This document shows positions 47,201-61,532 of a DNA stretch of 64,000 bases, piece after piece (the first letter of the stretch is position 1; each line of letters starts with the position of its first letter). This DNA is from Anaeromyces robustus (lineage: Eukaryota; Neocallimastigomycota; Neocallimastigomycetes; Neocallimastigales; Neocallimastigaceae): positions 1 to 64,000 of the forward strand of contig MCFG01000062.1 of assembly GCA_002104895.1 (NCBI GenBank), written 5' to 3'. The notes under the pieces are model-generated. The model searched no databases, was not told the origin of the DNA, and was given only the letters and a program-made list of their open reading frames with translations. A program made the translations under genes and the position numbers.

Positions 47201-50200
47201 AAAACCCACAAAGATTCCTAATATAATAATATATATTTATTAATGCAACATTTAAAAATATTATATATAAGAATTAAAATGATTAAATGTATAATTATAT
47301 ATATATATAAATATAAGTTTTATACCCTTTGATCTGTATTTTCTGGAATATATTCGAAATTAATTTCAAATTTCTTTCCACTTAAAATTCTACCTTTTTT
47401 TGTTAAGCATTTAAATATTTTATCATTTCCTGCAATAAGTGTCCATTCAAAATCATATGATATTTGTGTGGTATTAACAACATAGAATTTCTTTGAATTT
47501 CTAATTTTTACACCACATGAATTGAACGATAATACTTTAGTTAATGGATCAAAAACTATTGCTTCTCCATTAGCATTTACTAAATCTGGATGATGATGAT
47601 CATTTGTTATATATTCACATTCATCTAATTCAAAATGACAGAATGGTCTTAAACTACTTCCAGAAACATTAATTAATAATGGTTTTTCTTCACTATTAAG
47701 GTTTGAAATATTACAGAACAAGGCACATTGATAATCATAAACATCATTAGGTGTAAATCTTACTGTGATTAATGCTGAGTCATTTGCTTCAATTGATCCG
47801 CTTTCAGGCTCAACTGTGAATGGGAACTCATCATTAGTTTCAGTTATAACTTCAGCCAATTTTTCATCAATAAAAACAAAAGAGTAATCCATTTTTATTG
47901 TTCCAACATTTTTTAATAAGAATTTATATGCTCTTGTTTGATACATCATGGTATTTTTAAATTTTATATTATCAATTTTACATTCATATGAAACAAAATC
48001 AGCATTAGCTGATAATTTCAATTCATAAATAAATTCTGAATTTGGAATCACTTCATACTGTGGTTCAGGTAATTTTTCTAATATCTTTTTAAATGATTGA
48101 CCTTTAATTGAAAATGGATCAGCTGATGTTACCCATTTTACAGTTGTAATATGATCATCCCAGTCACTTTCAGTTATTTGATTTGGATTAACATATTTAA
48201 TTTTGTTAATAACACATTTTGCGATTATGTCAGTAATATTTATAGGTTTTGTTGAACTAAATGAAACAGTAATATTTCTTCTACTATTTTTACTTAAGTG
48301 GAATGCACATGGCGAAAAATTGAATAATTCTACATCATCCCATTTAGCTTTAATTAAATCTTGAGATCTATTAAATACAGTAAATGATAATTGATTTAAT
48401 GAATTTATATAACAGTCTTTAAATTGTATTTCATCAGAAAGATCATCTGGGAAATTTTCAAAGACATAATCCTGTAGATATCCTTCACCTTCCAAAGAAA
48501 TAATGGTATCTTCAAAATTGTTATCAATTGTTTTTATTCTTAGCTGAGAATATTTATGACCTATACTCTTTGGACAACATTTTACTTCAATGTATGCCGT
48601 TTCATTAATTTTTAGTGTTATATATGAATTTATTTCTTGACATATAAATTCATTATTATCATTTTGGATCCATTCCAATTTAACTTTAGCATCAATAATT
48701 CCAACATTTTTCAATAAAATTGGAAGTGTTTGTGATGCGCCAATAATTAATTTCTTAAATTTTAAAATATAAACACCTTGCTTATTTTTTATAGTTGGTT
48801 TTTCAATGATAAATCTTGGTAATGTTCCTTCACCTCTAATCTCAAATTGAAGATTTCTTCCTTTAACATCACCAATATTTTCTACTGTTGCCTCAAATAT
48901 TCCTGAATATGATTGAATTGAAGTTGGATGAAAAGTAACATTAACATATCTATATTCATAACTAGGAATATTAATTTTCTTAGGTTCAAGATCAAATGGA
49001 AATTCTGATGAATCACCCTTACTTGATTTTCCTCTTGGTTTTAATGATAAAGTAACATCACATGGTATTTTATAAGGATTTGAAATTTTAAATCTTGCTT
49101 GACTATGTAAGCCTGTCAATAAAGCACCAAAGTAAAAGACACGATCCTCCTCAGCATAAACATTATTTTGAACCTTAAATAATTCTAATCTTTTACATAC
49201 GGTATGATCTTCAAATATTGAATTAAAATCTTTTATATTTATTCCGGGAAGACAACTTTCTCCTGTTAATCGATATTCTGAAATAGTATTTGATTCTGGT
49301 ACTCTATCTATGATTTCTATTGCAATATCTTCATCATATATACCAGGTGATTCTGGATGAAAATCAACAGTAATGACTTGTTTAGAACCAGCATTGATTA
49401 CTGCTGTTGTAGGGACAATAGAAAATGAACTAAAATCAGAATTATCATTTTGTTTATTTTCTTTTCTGCTAAACTGTTTCATTGCCGAAGATGGTGGTGG
49501 TGATAATCTTCCATATTTACTGGTTTTAGTATTCATGCTTCCTAATGTAGATACATTTCCACTAATATTATTATTATTATAATTACTACTGCTGATGCTG
49601 TTATTAACACTAAGATTATTGTTATTATTGTTATTGTTATTATTATTTTTTTTATTTCCTTGCTTATTATCGTTTCCATTAAGATTATATATATTAAACC
49701 TAAAATCAAATTCACCTGTATTTTCAATTGTAAATTGTTTTGTTCCTTTAGTTCCATGCATAGATGCTCCAAAGTTTAAATCTTTTGCTGGATATATATT
49801 AAATTTACTATAAACTGCTTTTGCAAATATTTTGACTGTGCTTCTAGAGGTTATATCTCCATCAGCTGGATCGTATACCTGAAATTCAACAATATTGTTA
49901 TTTTTATTATCTCTAAATGCTATTTCTTTTTTTGATTTAAACAATATTTGGACATTAAATGGTTTATCATTTGGTTGTAAAACAAAATTATTAGGAACAA
50001 ATGTTAAGCATTCACTTAATTCTTTATCCTTAACAGAGAAATTAAAACCTGCTTCATATTTTCCCTTATTTTTAAGTGTGTATTGTTGTTTTCCTTCTTC
50101 TTGGACTCCTAAAATGCCAAAATCAATAACAGCATCTGAATTCTTTGGATGGAAATCAATTAATGCTTCATAAGCCTCTGCTGTTACCAAAATATTTTCT

Positions 50201-53200
50201 GTTTGAATTGCATTATTTAATCTTTCTACATCACTAACTTCTAATTTGATTGAACGTTTTATCGTAGTAATTTTACTTCCATGGAATTCTGCATTAATAA
50301 CACATTCTTTTCCATATTCAATAATTCCTTCAATAGGTGTAATTTTTATTTCTTCACCAAGCTGTTCAATTCCACTGAGTTTCCAATAAGCAGATATTTG
50401 ACTAATATTTTTCAATATAAGTTGTTTTGTTTCTGTTTTCATGATATGGATTTTATCAAATGCTAACATTTTTTTATCTAATTCAAGTTCTGGTTTTACG
50501 CCTATACATGAAAATTTATAGCATAATGGTTCTGGATTATCTTTAATTGATATAATTAATTCGTCTTCAAATGGGCCTAAACTTTTTGGGAAAGCACTAA
50601 TGAATACTTGTTTTGTCTCACCTGGATCAACAGTGACCGACTGTGGATCAATAACAAAAATTTCTGATTTTATATCATTTTTGAAACATAAATCAACATT
50701 CAAAGTTATCAAGTTTGAAGGGTTTATAATATTCAATACTGTTTTATTATCAGTATACCTTTCGATATTCTTATCCTTTGGTTTATTATATAATAATGGA
50801 CCGAATTCAAACGTCGAAGTACTAACAATATATTCACCATGAATTAATTCTTGATCATCTTTGGTTTTTCTATATTTTTGGAATAACTTTGTATAATCTG
50901 TATCAATTTGTGAATACTGACATTGACCAATACAATCAATATTATAATTACGATTAGATCCAACAATTGAAAATGTCAAATTTTTTGTAAAAGTACCAAT
51001 AATTTTAGAATTAAATTTCACAATTAAATCTTTCTTTTTTCCTGGTTTAATAATCCATCTGTATTTCTGAGTTAATTCCTTATCAGTTTCTTCTTCATTT
51101 TTTTCAATTGTTTTTTGCTCTTCCATTTGTTTTTGTGTTAATTTTCCCTTTTTAGTGGTAGTTTCAGTTTTTGGTGGAATTGGTTGTGGTGCGGTTATTT
51201 CTGGAATAGATACCTCACTACTTCCATCTTCTTGGGAAGTATTTATTAATGTGAAATTACACTTTTCATCTTTAACTTCTGGAATATCTTCAGGATAATT
51301 AACAACTTGTTCAATTTTTGGTATTAATTCTTTAGCTAATATTTCGTTCTTCAATTTTTCTGGATCTAACGATGAAGGTATAATATTAATAATTGAAGCA
51401 AATGCTTCATCTTTTGATACATTTGAATTAATTTCATAATAATATCCAAATAAATATTCGTCTTTTGATTCATTATCATTTGTTGATTCACATGCTTGAG
51501 ATGATACGACTTCTGTTTTTCTTTGTTGACTAGTTCTTTTTTCATTAAAATTAGGATTTTGATTTTGTTTTCCATAAGAATTATTTGATCCATTTCCAGT
51601 ATTTGAATTATTACTGAGATGATTATATTTCTCACCTTCTTTTAATACATTTATTATCAATTCCATAGTAGTAGTATAATTTTCACACTTTTTAATTGTT
51701 GCATTTGATATATCTAGATTCAATAAAAATTCTGTCTCTAATGATTTTTCAAATTTTTCTCTTTCGCTTTTTTCTTTATCTTTTTCCTTATTATTTTCTT
51801 TGTCTTTATCCTTTTCTTTATCCTTTTCTTTATCCTTTTCTTTTTCCTTTTCTTTTTCCTTTTCTTTTTCCTTTTCTTTTTCCTTCTCTTTATCCTTTTC
51901 TTTTTCTTTATCTTTTTCATCTTTCTTCTTATTTAGTTGAGGGGAAATTGATCTTCTTCCATCCATTATTGTTCTTAACGCTAAAAATGATTTGACAAAT
52001 GATTGAAATACACTTTTATCTTGTGGTGTATCTTTAATTTCCTTACTTTTTTCACTACCTTCTTTACCAACATTTTTTTGCTGAATCAAAAAACTTTTAT
52101 TTCTTTCACGTTTTTTATTTTTTTCTTCATCTACTTTTTTCTCAATTTTTTGTTGTTCTACTTCAACTTGTTTCTTTTTCTCTATTTTTGCTTGATCTTT
52201 AATAATTTTTTTCTGTTTTTTGTAATTTTTTAACATTACATCGTATTTTTTTTGTTCTTCAGTACTCAATTTATCATACTCTTCTTCTGATATTAATTTT
52301 ATTTCTGTTATTGATTCTGACTTATTACTTCTTTGCTTTAATTGAGCTTCTCTTAAATGAATATTGGTAAGGTCAGTAATTAAATTAAGGAAAACTCTTT
52401 TACTTTTATTAGGACATGCTTTCATTATACCTTTCAATATAATTGATGGATTTGTCGCATATTTAGAATCAACACCATCAATAACAATACCATTACGACA
52501 ATCATCTTTTAAAAGTCTTGTTTTTATGGTTTCAATAAATTTTTCATCTGGGATAATAATTCTATTATGATTTTCATGCATATCAAATGTGCTTCCAGCA
52601 CGACTTTCTTCCTGGATACTACTAGAATTATTATTAATATTTATATTAGATAATGGGATTGAACTTTCTGATATTTGAATTGAGTTTATAGTTGCCTTGC
52701 TTTCAGTAAAATTATTATGAATTGAAAGATAATTTTCAGCAATTTCATTTATATTGATATAGAGGAAATTATATCTTTTGGCAATACTTTTTGAAACTGT
52801 AGTTTTTCCTGAAAATGGTGTTCCATAAACGATAAATACAATAGGTGAATTATCTGATATTTCATTTAATGATTTATTCCTTGGAATAGCTTCAATTTCT
52901 CCTACACCTTCTTCTTGAGTTCCAGTAGGATTCGTTACTTCTTCTAGAACAACTGGTTTTAATTGAAGATTTAATGATTCTAAATAGCTTTCCGTTATAT
53001 GTTGACCCATTTCTCTTGGTGGTAAATAAACAACATTATTTTCATAATTTTCAATCCTTTGTAATAATTTCTTTTCATCATTATATATTGTATCAAAATC
53101 CCTTGAATAAACTTCAATTGGATAATTATTAGGATTATAAATTGAAAATTTCTTTTCCACCATATCTGCATATGGCGAAACTGGATCAAAGCATATTTTA

Positions 53201-56200
53201 TCTGGTTGGAATTCTAACTTATTTTGAATACCTTTACCAATTAATTGTAATGTTATATGTTTATTATTCATCACAGTTTTCAAGACATAATTAGTATTAT
53301 AATCAATTTCTTCCGTAGGTTCAAATTTTATATATATTAATTGGTTTTTTCCAGGTTGTATTGTTCCTGACATTGGTGCTATATTATAAGCATTAGTTAT
53401 TACTTCATTATTCATTTCCTTTTTGTCTTTTATAAGCTGTTTCTTTTTTTGAATTTTTTTTGTAATTTTCCAATCTGCTGGTATGACATTTTCATTAAAT
53501 AATTGTATAGCAATAGTTTTTCTTTGACCACATATAACATCACCAAAATTTAATTCATTATTTTTTATTTTTATTTCAGGAATTGTCAATGATGCCTTTA
53601 TATTTATTTGTATAATTGGACCATCTTCAATTTCAATAGGCAATACTTGATTGACCTCTTTTTCAGATAATGGTATATCACTAGTTTGTAATGTTAAGAA
53701 AAATTCAAAAGATTCTTCAGGTGGAAGCTCTTTTACTTTTTCAGGCTCTACAGAAAGCCCTGAATTTTTTAGTTTTAACGTATTAAATGAAAATGAAACT
53801 TTCTTTTGTCCGATATTTGTAATAACAATTTTTTTTGTTTTTGTTGTACTCTTTATTACATAACCAAAATCACAAATATACTCTGTAGAATGAATTTGTG
53901 ATAATTCCGTTAAATAATTAATATCACTTAAACTATGATTTAATTTTTTACTCTTCTTTTTCAATGATTTATTCATCAAAATTGAACTACCAACATAATT
54001 AAATTTCATTGAGGATGAATTTTTTTGTTTATTAATATCTGAATATAATATATCAAAAAATTCAAGAGTTTTATTAGTCAGTAATGCTCTTTCTCTTTCT
54101 TTAATTTTTTCAATTTGATCAATCGATGAATTATTAAAATCTAATGCATTATTAATATTCTCTTCTTCTTCATAATATTCATTTTCATTTAATGGTTCAT
54201 TTGAATGATTTTGATTTTGATTTTTATTATTATTATGATCATTTTCATTGAAACTGTTTTTACTAACATTATCCAATATTCTTGGTAAATTTAACATAAT
54301 ATGTGGAGCAATTCCTTTTCCAATGATAGTTATTGGAATTGGATCAAAATGAGCAATTCTTATGAAGAATGAACTCTCAACGTCTTCAGGGGTTAATGTT
54401 GAAAATCTTATAGTAATTTTTTGTTTTTGGTAAGGTAATATATCTCCAAAAGATGGATAAATTGAAACTCTTCTTTCTAAATCAGAATCTTTAGGTAAAA
54501 TTACAGAATAATTAAATTCAACTTTACCTGTATTAAATAATGTAATATCTTGTTTAACAATATTTTGATAATATTGAACTCCAAAATCAACAACTTCACG
54601 ATCAAATTTATAGGATACTAAAGAAGTCTCACCACAAAGATTAATTTTATACTTTGGTCCACCAACAACATCACATACAGCCAATACTTTATGTATACCA
54701 TTACATAATCCATGAAATATAATTTCAGAATTTTCACATGCTCCAGGTTCTAAATATCCTCTTATAGGAATAATATCAAATAATTGATATAATGGAACAA
54801 CTTCTCCACTTTCTATATCTATTTCATTTTCAGTATCATCATTATTGTTAGGAATCTCGAAAAAGTTCCATGAATAATATACTGGTAATTTTCCTTTATT
54901 TAATATATTAAATGACTTTTTAATACTGGTATTCTGAGGAATACAATCAAATTTGCAATTTTCAATATCAATACATAGATTTGGGAATAATACATTATAA
55001 TTTAAATCTATTGTATCTATTTGAGGATGTTCTAAATATTCTAAAGTTAGTTTACAATTTTTATTTTCGGATACTTTACTTGTAAAGAAAGAAGAATTCA
55101 CTCTAACTTTTATTGGTACAGAATCACCCGGTTTTATTTCTAGAGGATTTGATGATAAAATTACTTCAAATGGTTTTTCATAAATAAATTTAGTGTGAAG
55201 GATGAGTGATGAATCATTAGAGAGTTCTAATACTTTCTCTTGAATTTCATAATCATTCTCTTTAGTGTGGATTGATTCAAAATATAAAGAGGATGGTTTA
55301 ATAGATATTAAAGGATTTATAAAGTTAACTAAAATAGTACTTTCAATCAAATCAAATCTTGTTGGGTTTTTATCAATAACTCCTTGACAAGTATAAACTT
55401 CATTGTAAAATTTAGATTCTTTTGAATAACCTTCAATAGTTAATTTACAGGTTTCTCCAGGATTTAAAATTACTCTTTGAGGTATAATTGTGAAAATACT
55501 TGGAATTTCTTCTTTTGGCATATTTTTAGGTTGTGGAGGATTTTTGTAAACCCAATATAATGTATGTGTTCTTCTACTACAATTTTTAATTTCAAACGTT
55601 TTGGAACATTTTCTATTACTAAAGACATCTCCAAAATCAATAGTTGTAAATCCTTTTGGAAAAATAATAGCTGTTCCGATACCCTGTGATACAAGTTTAA
55701 TATCATGTACTTTATCCGATTCAACATTTATTTTTAACGTATCAGTAAATTTAACTGAATCATCTAAGAAGGCAGTAATTTTTAATGGATATTTTGAATA
55801 AGGTTGAATGACATCAGAATGTTTACTCAATGTGTAGATAGAATTTCCATTAACTGTACTACATTCAAATTTTGCTGGAATTGGTGAATTATTATTTATC
55901 TCTAATACAGCTGTATTTTCTTGTAATACTTTTATTTTACCCCAATTGATTTCTTCTTTTGACATGGAAATTGTTGGACCAATACCATATGCCGTAATAT
56001 CAACAACTAAATTTACATCTTCTTTACCAATTATTTCAATAAATACAGGAAAGGCTACAGTCCCTAATTTTTTAACAATAACAGTAAGATCAATATGAGC
56101 ATTAGAATTTGGATTAATTATACCAAAATCATTTGATGATTCATATGAATAAACAATTTTTGCAGTTTCTTCTTGACTGATTAACTTATATCTTGCCGGA

Positions 56201-59200
56201 TATGGAGAGGGATTAAATAATTCAATTGATTTTGTATATGGATAACCTTGATAGCATTTTTCATAGTTCAATTCTACAGTATTGAGAACAATCTTAATTA
56301 TTATTATTGATATTATGATGATTATATAATATTATTAATAATGTTATGATTAGATTTATGTATTCAGTATAAAATTTTTATTGAATATATATAAAAAATA
56401 TTTTTATTTAATAATATGAAAACAAGAATAAATAATTAATTTAAAAATTTTATAATAATAACAATATATATATATATATAAATTAAGATTTATTATAATA
56501 ATTTATTACATCCGGAACTATACTCTCTGCTTGTATATGATAATCTAATACATCATTTCCAATATGTTCAATATCTACCATTATTGAAGCTTCATACGAT
56601 TTAACTTTATTAGGCTTAAATGTTACACTAATTTCTTTTTCTGATGTTGGTAATACTGTTCCAATTTCAGGTATAACACAAAATTCATCTGCTTCTTCAG
56701 AATTATCTGAAACAAGTCTTAAACGATAGGATATCATAATATCTGATGTATTGACCAATTTAATAGTTCTTGTATTTAAAAATCCATATACAGATTTTCC
56801 AAAATTTAAAACATCTGGTTCAAAGAAAAATGTAGGACCAATTACTTTTCCTGTAATTGTTAATGATATAGTACTATTTGCTCCCTTTTAAAATTTAATA
56901 AGTTAATATATATATATATATTATTAAATTATAATTCTCTATATTTATATATTTATTAACAATTAAAATATAATTATTATTATAAATATTATCTATTAGA
57001 TTTAAAACCTCAATACTCCATAAAAATTCTTCATAAAATTCTCCTAAAATATCTGGATTAAATATAATATCTATAGGTTGTTTATTTCCAGCTTTAATAA
57101 TACCAATATCTGGTGAAAATGAAAACTTTGGACCAAATAAAGTGTTTTTTGGAAGTGCTTTAAATTTAACATCAATATCACCTTTATTTTCTAAATATGC
57201 CTTTAAATAAATATTACAGTATTTGAATTTCAATATTAATTTCTATAATAAAATGACTGATAAAAATTTTATTATTAATAATACCTGAAATTTATGAATT
57301 GTATTTATAAAAACATCTTCTACTTCTAATTGATCATATGAAAATCTTGCTTTTGGCCCTATACCAATACCCTTTAAAATAATAATACAGATTTTTTTTA
57401 TTTTTTTTTATAATGTTATTATTTTTTATAATTTCCATATAATACATTGTTTTATATATTATAATTTCTCAAACCTTAATCTGTAATGGTAACCGTGTTT
57501 CTCTTCCATTAACACAACAATATATTGTACGCTTATACTCAATAGCTTTTTCAGGTTGAAACATAATTCTAAATTCTATTGATGAATTAGGCCATATTGT
57601 ACCTTCTTGTGGTGTAATATTTATACATCTTCCATTAAATAAAAACTCTTCAGTTTCTTTTTCTAAAATTAAATTCTAATAAATTATTAAGTAATCAAAA
57701 ATAATCAACGATAAATTAATTAATGATTAATGAATAAAAATAGAAAATTAGATCATTATAATATTATATTTATTATAACTTCTTATTAATATACTTTATA
57801 TTTCTCATTTATTAATCCAAGTTTTTGATTTGCTATTTCAGGATTCTTCTAATTAAAATATATTATTATAAAAAGTAAATAAATGTATAATTATAATAAG
57901 TAATCAATAATATCTTATATATATACTTCATTTTCTTTTATATATAACTCTTCTTCATCTTTTAATTGATTAAGTTCCATTATTTTTCTTTCACGAAATT
58001 GCCTTTCTTCAATTTGATTAGAAAATTGCTTCCACTGATATTTTATCTATATAAATTATTATTTATGAGTAATATATGAATAACAATTAATAAAATTATT
58101 ATAAATATATATACAATATATTATACAATTACATATATATAAACTTACAATAATATCACTTCGATTATATAATGTTAATATTTTCATAGATGATAAATTA
58201 ATATATGTACTATCCATTTGCAATATCTGCTTTTCTAATCTTATATTAACGTCATCTGCACTCCCATATACATTTATATATACTTCTTCTCCTGTATTAT
58301 ATTCTAATAAAATTTCACTTTCATAAGAACCAACTTTCTATATAATGTATGTTATCATTTTAAAAAAAGTTAAAATTTATATTTTTTTAATAATTATTTT
58401 TAACCATAATATAAAAATATTTCATTGAATAATATATATATATATATATATATATATTATTATTATTATTATTATTATTATTATCCTCAATATTATTATT
58501 CATTCATATTCATCATATATATATATTTTATATTTTTAAAAAAATATGGTTTCAATTAAATACCTCAGGTTCAAATTTAACTTCTATTTGCATACTTTCC
58601 CCTACATCTAAATAACCATTATTTGGAACAACATAAAATGGTTCCTTAACTGTTAAATTAAAAGTTGTTTTACAATTACCAATATTTCTTACTAATAATG
58701 TCTTTGATGTTTCATAATTTACAGGACATTCAGAAAAATTAACCATATCTGGAAAATCCAATATTGCTTTTATTATTTTATATAAAAATAAATGGTATAA
58801 TATATATTATATAATGGTTATTTATTTTTTTCATATAAAAGATATATATATCTATATATTAAATTATTAAATTTCTAATATCATTGTGAAAAATGTACCT
58901 CTTGCTCCAATAGCTATTATAGGAACTAAAAATTTTTCTCTTTCTGTAATACATACAATATTGTAATTGTAATCAACATTTTCTTCGGGTATGAAAGTTA
59001 AAATATATTGAACTTCCATTCCTGGTGCTATCTTTTCTGAATTTAATGATGCTGAATTTGTTCCTCTTATTGAAAAATAAGGATATTCTATTGGTAATAT
59101 TTTCATTTTTCTAGCAAACTTTTTTTATTATATATAAAAAAACGTATTATAAGAAATAAAATTTTTTAAATTTTATAATTATTGAAAATATTTTTAAATT

Positions 59201-59905
59201 AGACAAAAAAAAAATTTAATATAAAACATAAAATTTAATATTAAACAAAAAAATAAAAAATTTAATATTAAAACATATATATTTATATATTAGACAAAAA
59301 AATAAAAAAATTAATATAAAAACATATTTATTTATATATTAGACAAAAAAATAAGAAAATTTAATATAAAAACATAAATATTTATATACTAGACAAAAAA
59401 ATAAAAAAATTAATATAAAAATATATATAAAAGTTACCTTATCATTATTTCTAAATGAAATAATTATATTATATTTTTCAAATGGTATAAAATTTTGTAT
59501 TATTATTTGAGAAGGAAATGGTTGAAATAATGGTTTATCTACTGGTACATCATAAGTATGATTTACAACATCAGGATCATGTACTAAATCAATAATTTTT
59601 ACTTTTTTTGGTATATATTTTTCACCAATTTTTGGCTTTTTTTTAGTTGAATAAATAGTATTTATATATGAAAGTTGAAATAATTTATCTTTTAAAGATA
59701 ATGAACGATCTTGAAGATATGTACTTGGTCTATATTTATCATCATTAAGAGTTGTTTTTGTATTGATTTTATCTTCAGAATCCTTTGTATTAGAAAATGA
59801 TGAAAATGTAAAAATTGGTGGTTCATCAACTTCATATGATGAATATTCTGAGCTATTATCAGCATATTCTGGTAATCCAATGATGTCCGGTTCAATTGTA
59901 TTCAT
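43509..59905 (-). CDS. HYDIN: HYDIN, axonemal central-pair protein
   Basis: Fourteen exons on the minus strand: 59438-59905, 58899-59118, 58564-58766, 58149-58337, 57927-58046, 57795-57848, 57475-57675, 57285-57371, 57009-57200, 56510-56884, 47326-56292, 44720-47217, 44297-44577 and 43509-44119. They encode about 4,821 aa (human HYDIN is about 5,100). The protein is a chain of ASH/MSP-like immunoglobulin domains, seen as repeated LDFG..., F...P..G.I.PG and I.F.P motifs. Family landmarks are SFRNNDKFARKMKI, FPDMVNFSECPVNYETSKT, a Walker A GTPFSGKTT near residues 1859-1867 in an adenylate-kinase-like segment, and a C-terminus ending GVSWVYYLKGIS. HYDIN forms a projection of the C2 central microtubule and is needed for flagellar beating. 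Lineage-specific insertions are a Lys/Glu/Asp helix (about 2158-2221) and Asn-rich runs (about 2920 and near the C-terminus). Exon 11 alone is 8,967 nt. Confidence 0.95.
51738..51932 (-). repeat. KE/KD-rich charged repeat coding region in HYDIN
   Basis: About 65 residues of alternating Lys-Glu and Lys-Asp (KEKDKEKEKEKEK type) follow the kinase-like segment. Strictly alternating charges of this kind usually make a single rigid alpha helix. Confidence 0.85.
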
Positions 59906-60654
59906 TGTAATATTATATTTCTTTTTATTTTATTTTATATATATATATATATATTTTTTTTTTAAATTTTGTTTTTTTAATATTTTTTTTTCTATATAAA
60001 AAACTAAATATATATTATTATTATATTAATCTAATATATTATTATTATTATTAATAGATATAAAACATAAATGTAAACTCATTAAATAGTAGTTTTTATT
60101 TCATTTTCCTTTTGTAATATTAAATTTTAATATAAAATATGTTGGTTTTAAGTATTTATAATAAATAAATATAAAATAAAACGTTTTTAATTTGTAGTAT
60201 CTAGTTTTAATTTCTAAATTTTTTATTTTTATTTTGTAACAAAAAATTCTATTAATTGAAAAAAAAAAAAAAAAAAAAATTTAATATATATTTGAAAATT
60301 TAAATTAAATTTCAAAAAAGTAAAAAAAAAAAAAATAATTTAATAATTATAATTATTATTAGAATTAAAAAATTTTTTCTTTCCAGTATTCAAAAAAGCT
60401 TAAATTATAATATTGGTAATTTTTGTTTTATTATAACAATAATTTTTATTATAACAATAAATCGTTTATATATTATTGTCTTTAAAAAATGTATAATATA
60501 TATCATTGTTATAATATACATTTAATTAATTAATTAAAAAGTATAATCATGAAATATTTCTTTTTCCATAAAATGACTTAATCTTTAATGTAATGAAAAA
60601 ATTTATATATATATTATCCATGAAATACATAAAATTTAATTAATATTTATTGTT

Positions 60655-60900
60655 TTGATAATTACACCAATGACAGGTGAAAATGCAAACTTTAGACCAA
60701 ATACAATATTTTTTTTATATGTTTTAAATTTAGCATCAAAGTAATTCGTTTTTTTTTATATATGGGTATAATATTTATTGAATTGAATTATTGATAGAGA
60801 TTCCATTATAATAACATATATATGAAATTAATAAATATATTTATGAAAACTTCTTTTATTCCTAATTAATTATACCTTTAAAATAATAGCAATATTAAAA
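60655..60900 (-). pseudogene. decayed copy of HYDIN exons 8-9
   Basis: On the + strand, ACCAATGACAGGTGAAAATG, then ACTTTAGACCAAATACAAT, TTTAAATTTAGCATCAA and finally TATACCTTTAAAATAATA follow in the same order as the HYDIN sequence at about 57085-57380 (ACCAATATCTGGTGAAAATG, ACTTTGGACCAAATAAAGT, TTTAAATTTAACATCAA, ... CCCTTTAAAATAATA). The orientation is the same. Reading frame and splice sites are lost. It looks like the remains of a local duplication of HYDIN lying about 800 bp beyond its start codon. Confidence 0.6.
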
Positions 60901-61314
60901 ACAACAATAATAATAGAATTTAAAATTATTACTTCTATTATTATTATTATTTTTAATATTTCTATTTTAAAATTTCTATATTTAAAAAATTTTGAATATT
61001 TTTTATTAACATTCAAATCATAATATACATTATATTATATATTATAAATAATATATTAAAAACATTTTATGATATGTCCTAGAATAATATATTTATATTA
61101 TCTTTTTATAAGTTTTAATTCAATTGAATTTTTTTCTATTATAATAGATGAATATTAAAAGTTATGATATATTATCAAAGTTTTTAATTAACCATAATGC
61201 TTTCTATATTTAATTATTTGTATTATATTATTTATATTATATTATAGGGTTTAAAAATATCATTAAAACATAACTCTGATTATCCCATATTTATTGTATT
61301 ATTATTATTATTTT

Positions 61315-61316
61315 TA

Positions 61317-61367
<51 letters not shown>

Positions 61368-61455
61368 TATTATTATTATTATTATATTATTATTATTATT
61401 ATTATTACTATTATTATTATTATTATTACTATTATTATTACTATTATTATTATTA
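61315..61455. repeat. ATT microsatellite
   Basis: Interrupted ATT/TTA triplet run with ATATT and ACT breaks; not coding. Confidence 0.9.
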
Positions 61456-61499
61456 CTTTATAAAATTATTATAGTAGTTAGTATTAGTCGGAGTTTTAT

Positions 61500-61532
61500 A
61501 TAATGTACATTATTGGTTATAATGTACATTAT
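61500..61532. promoter_or_regulatory. two copies of the palindrome ATAATGTACATTAT
   Basis: Perfect 14-bp palindromes at 61500-61513 and 61519-61532, 19 bp centre to centre (about two helical turns). Such an arrangement would suit a pair of dimeric DNA-binding proteins, but no factor is known and the region lies about 800 bp from the nearest start codon. Confidence 0.3.

Noticed and set aside
52790-52850. Separate adenylate kinase gene
   Set aside because: The Walker A segment is in frame within the 8,967-nt HYDIN exon, and HYDIN proteins are known to have a kinase-like region there.
46505-55801. Many 60-100 codon plus-strand frames inside HYDIN
   Set aside because: Antisense shadows of the HYDIN exons, hydrophobic by composition and without start or splice context.
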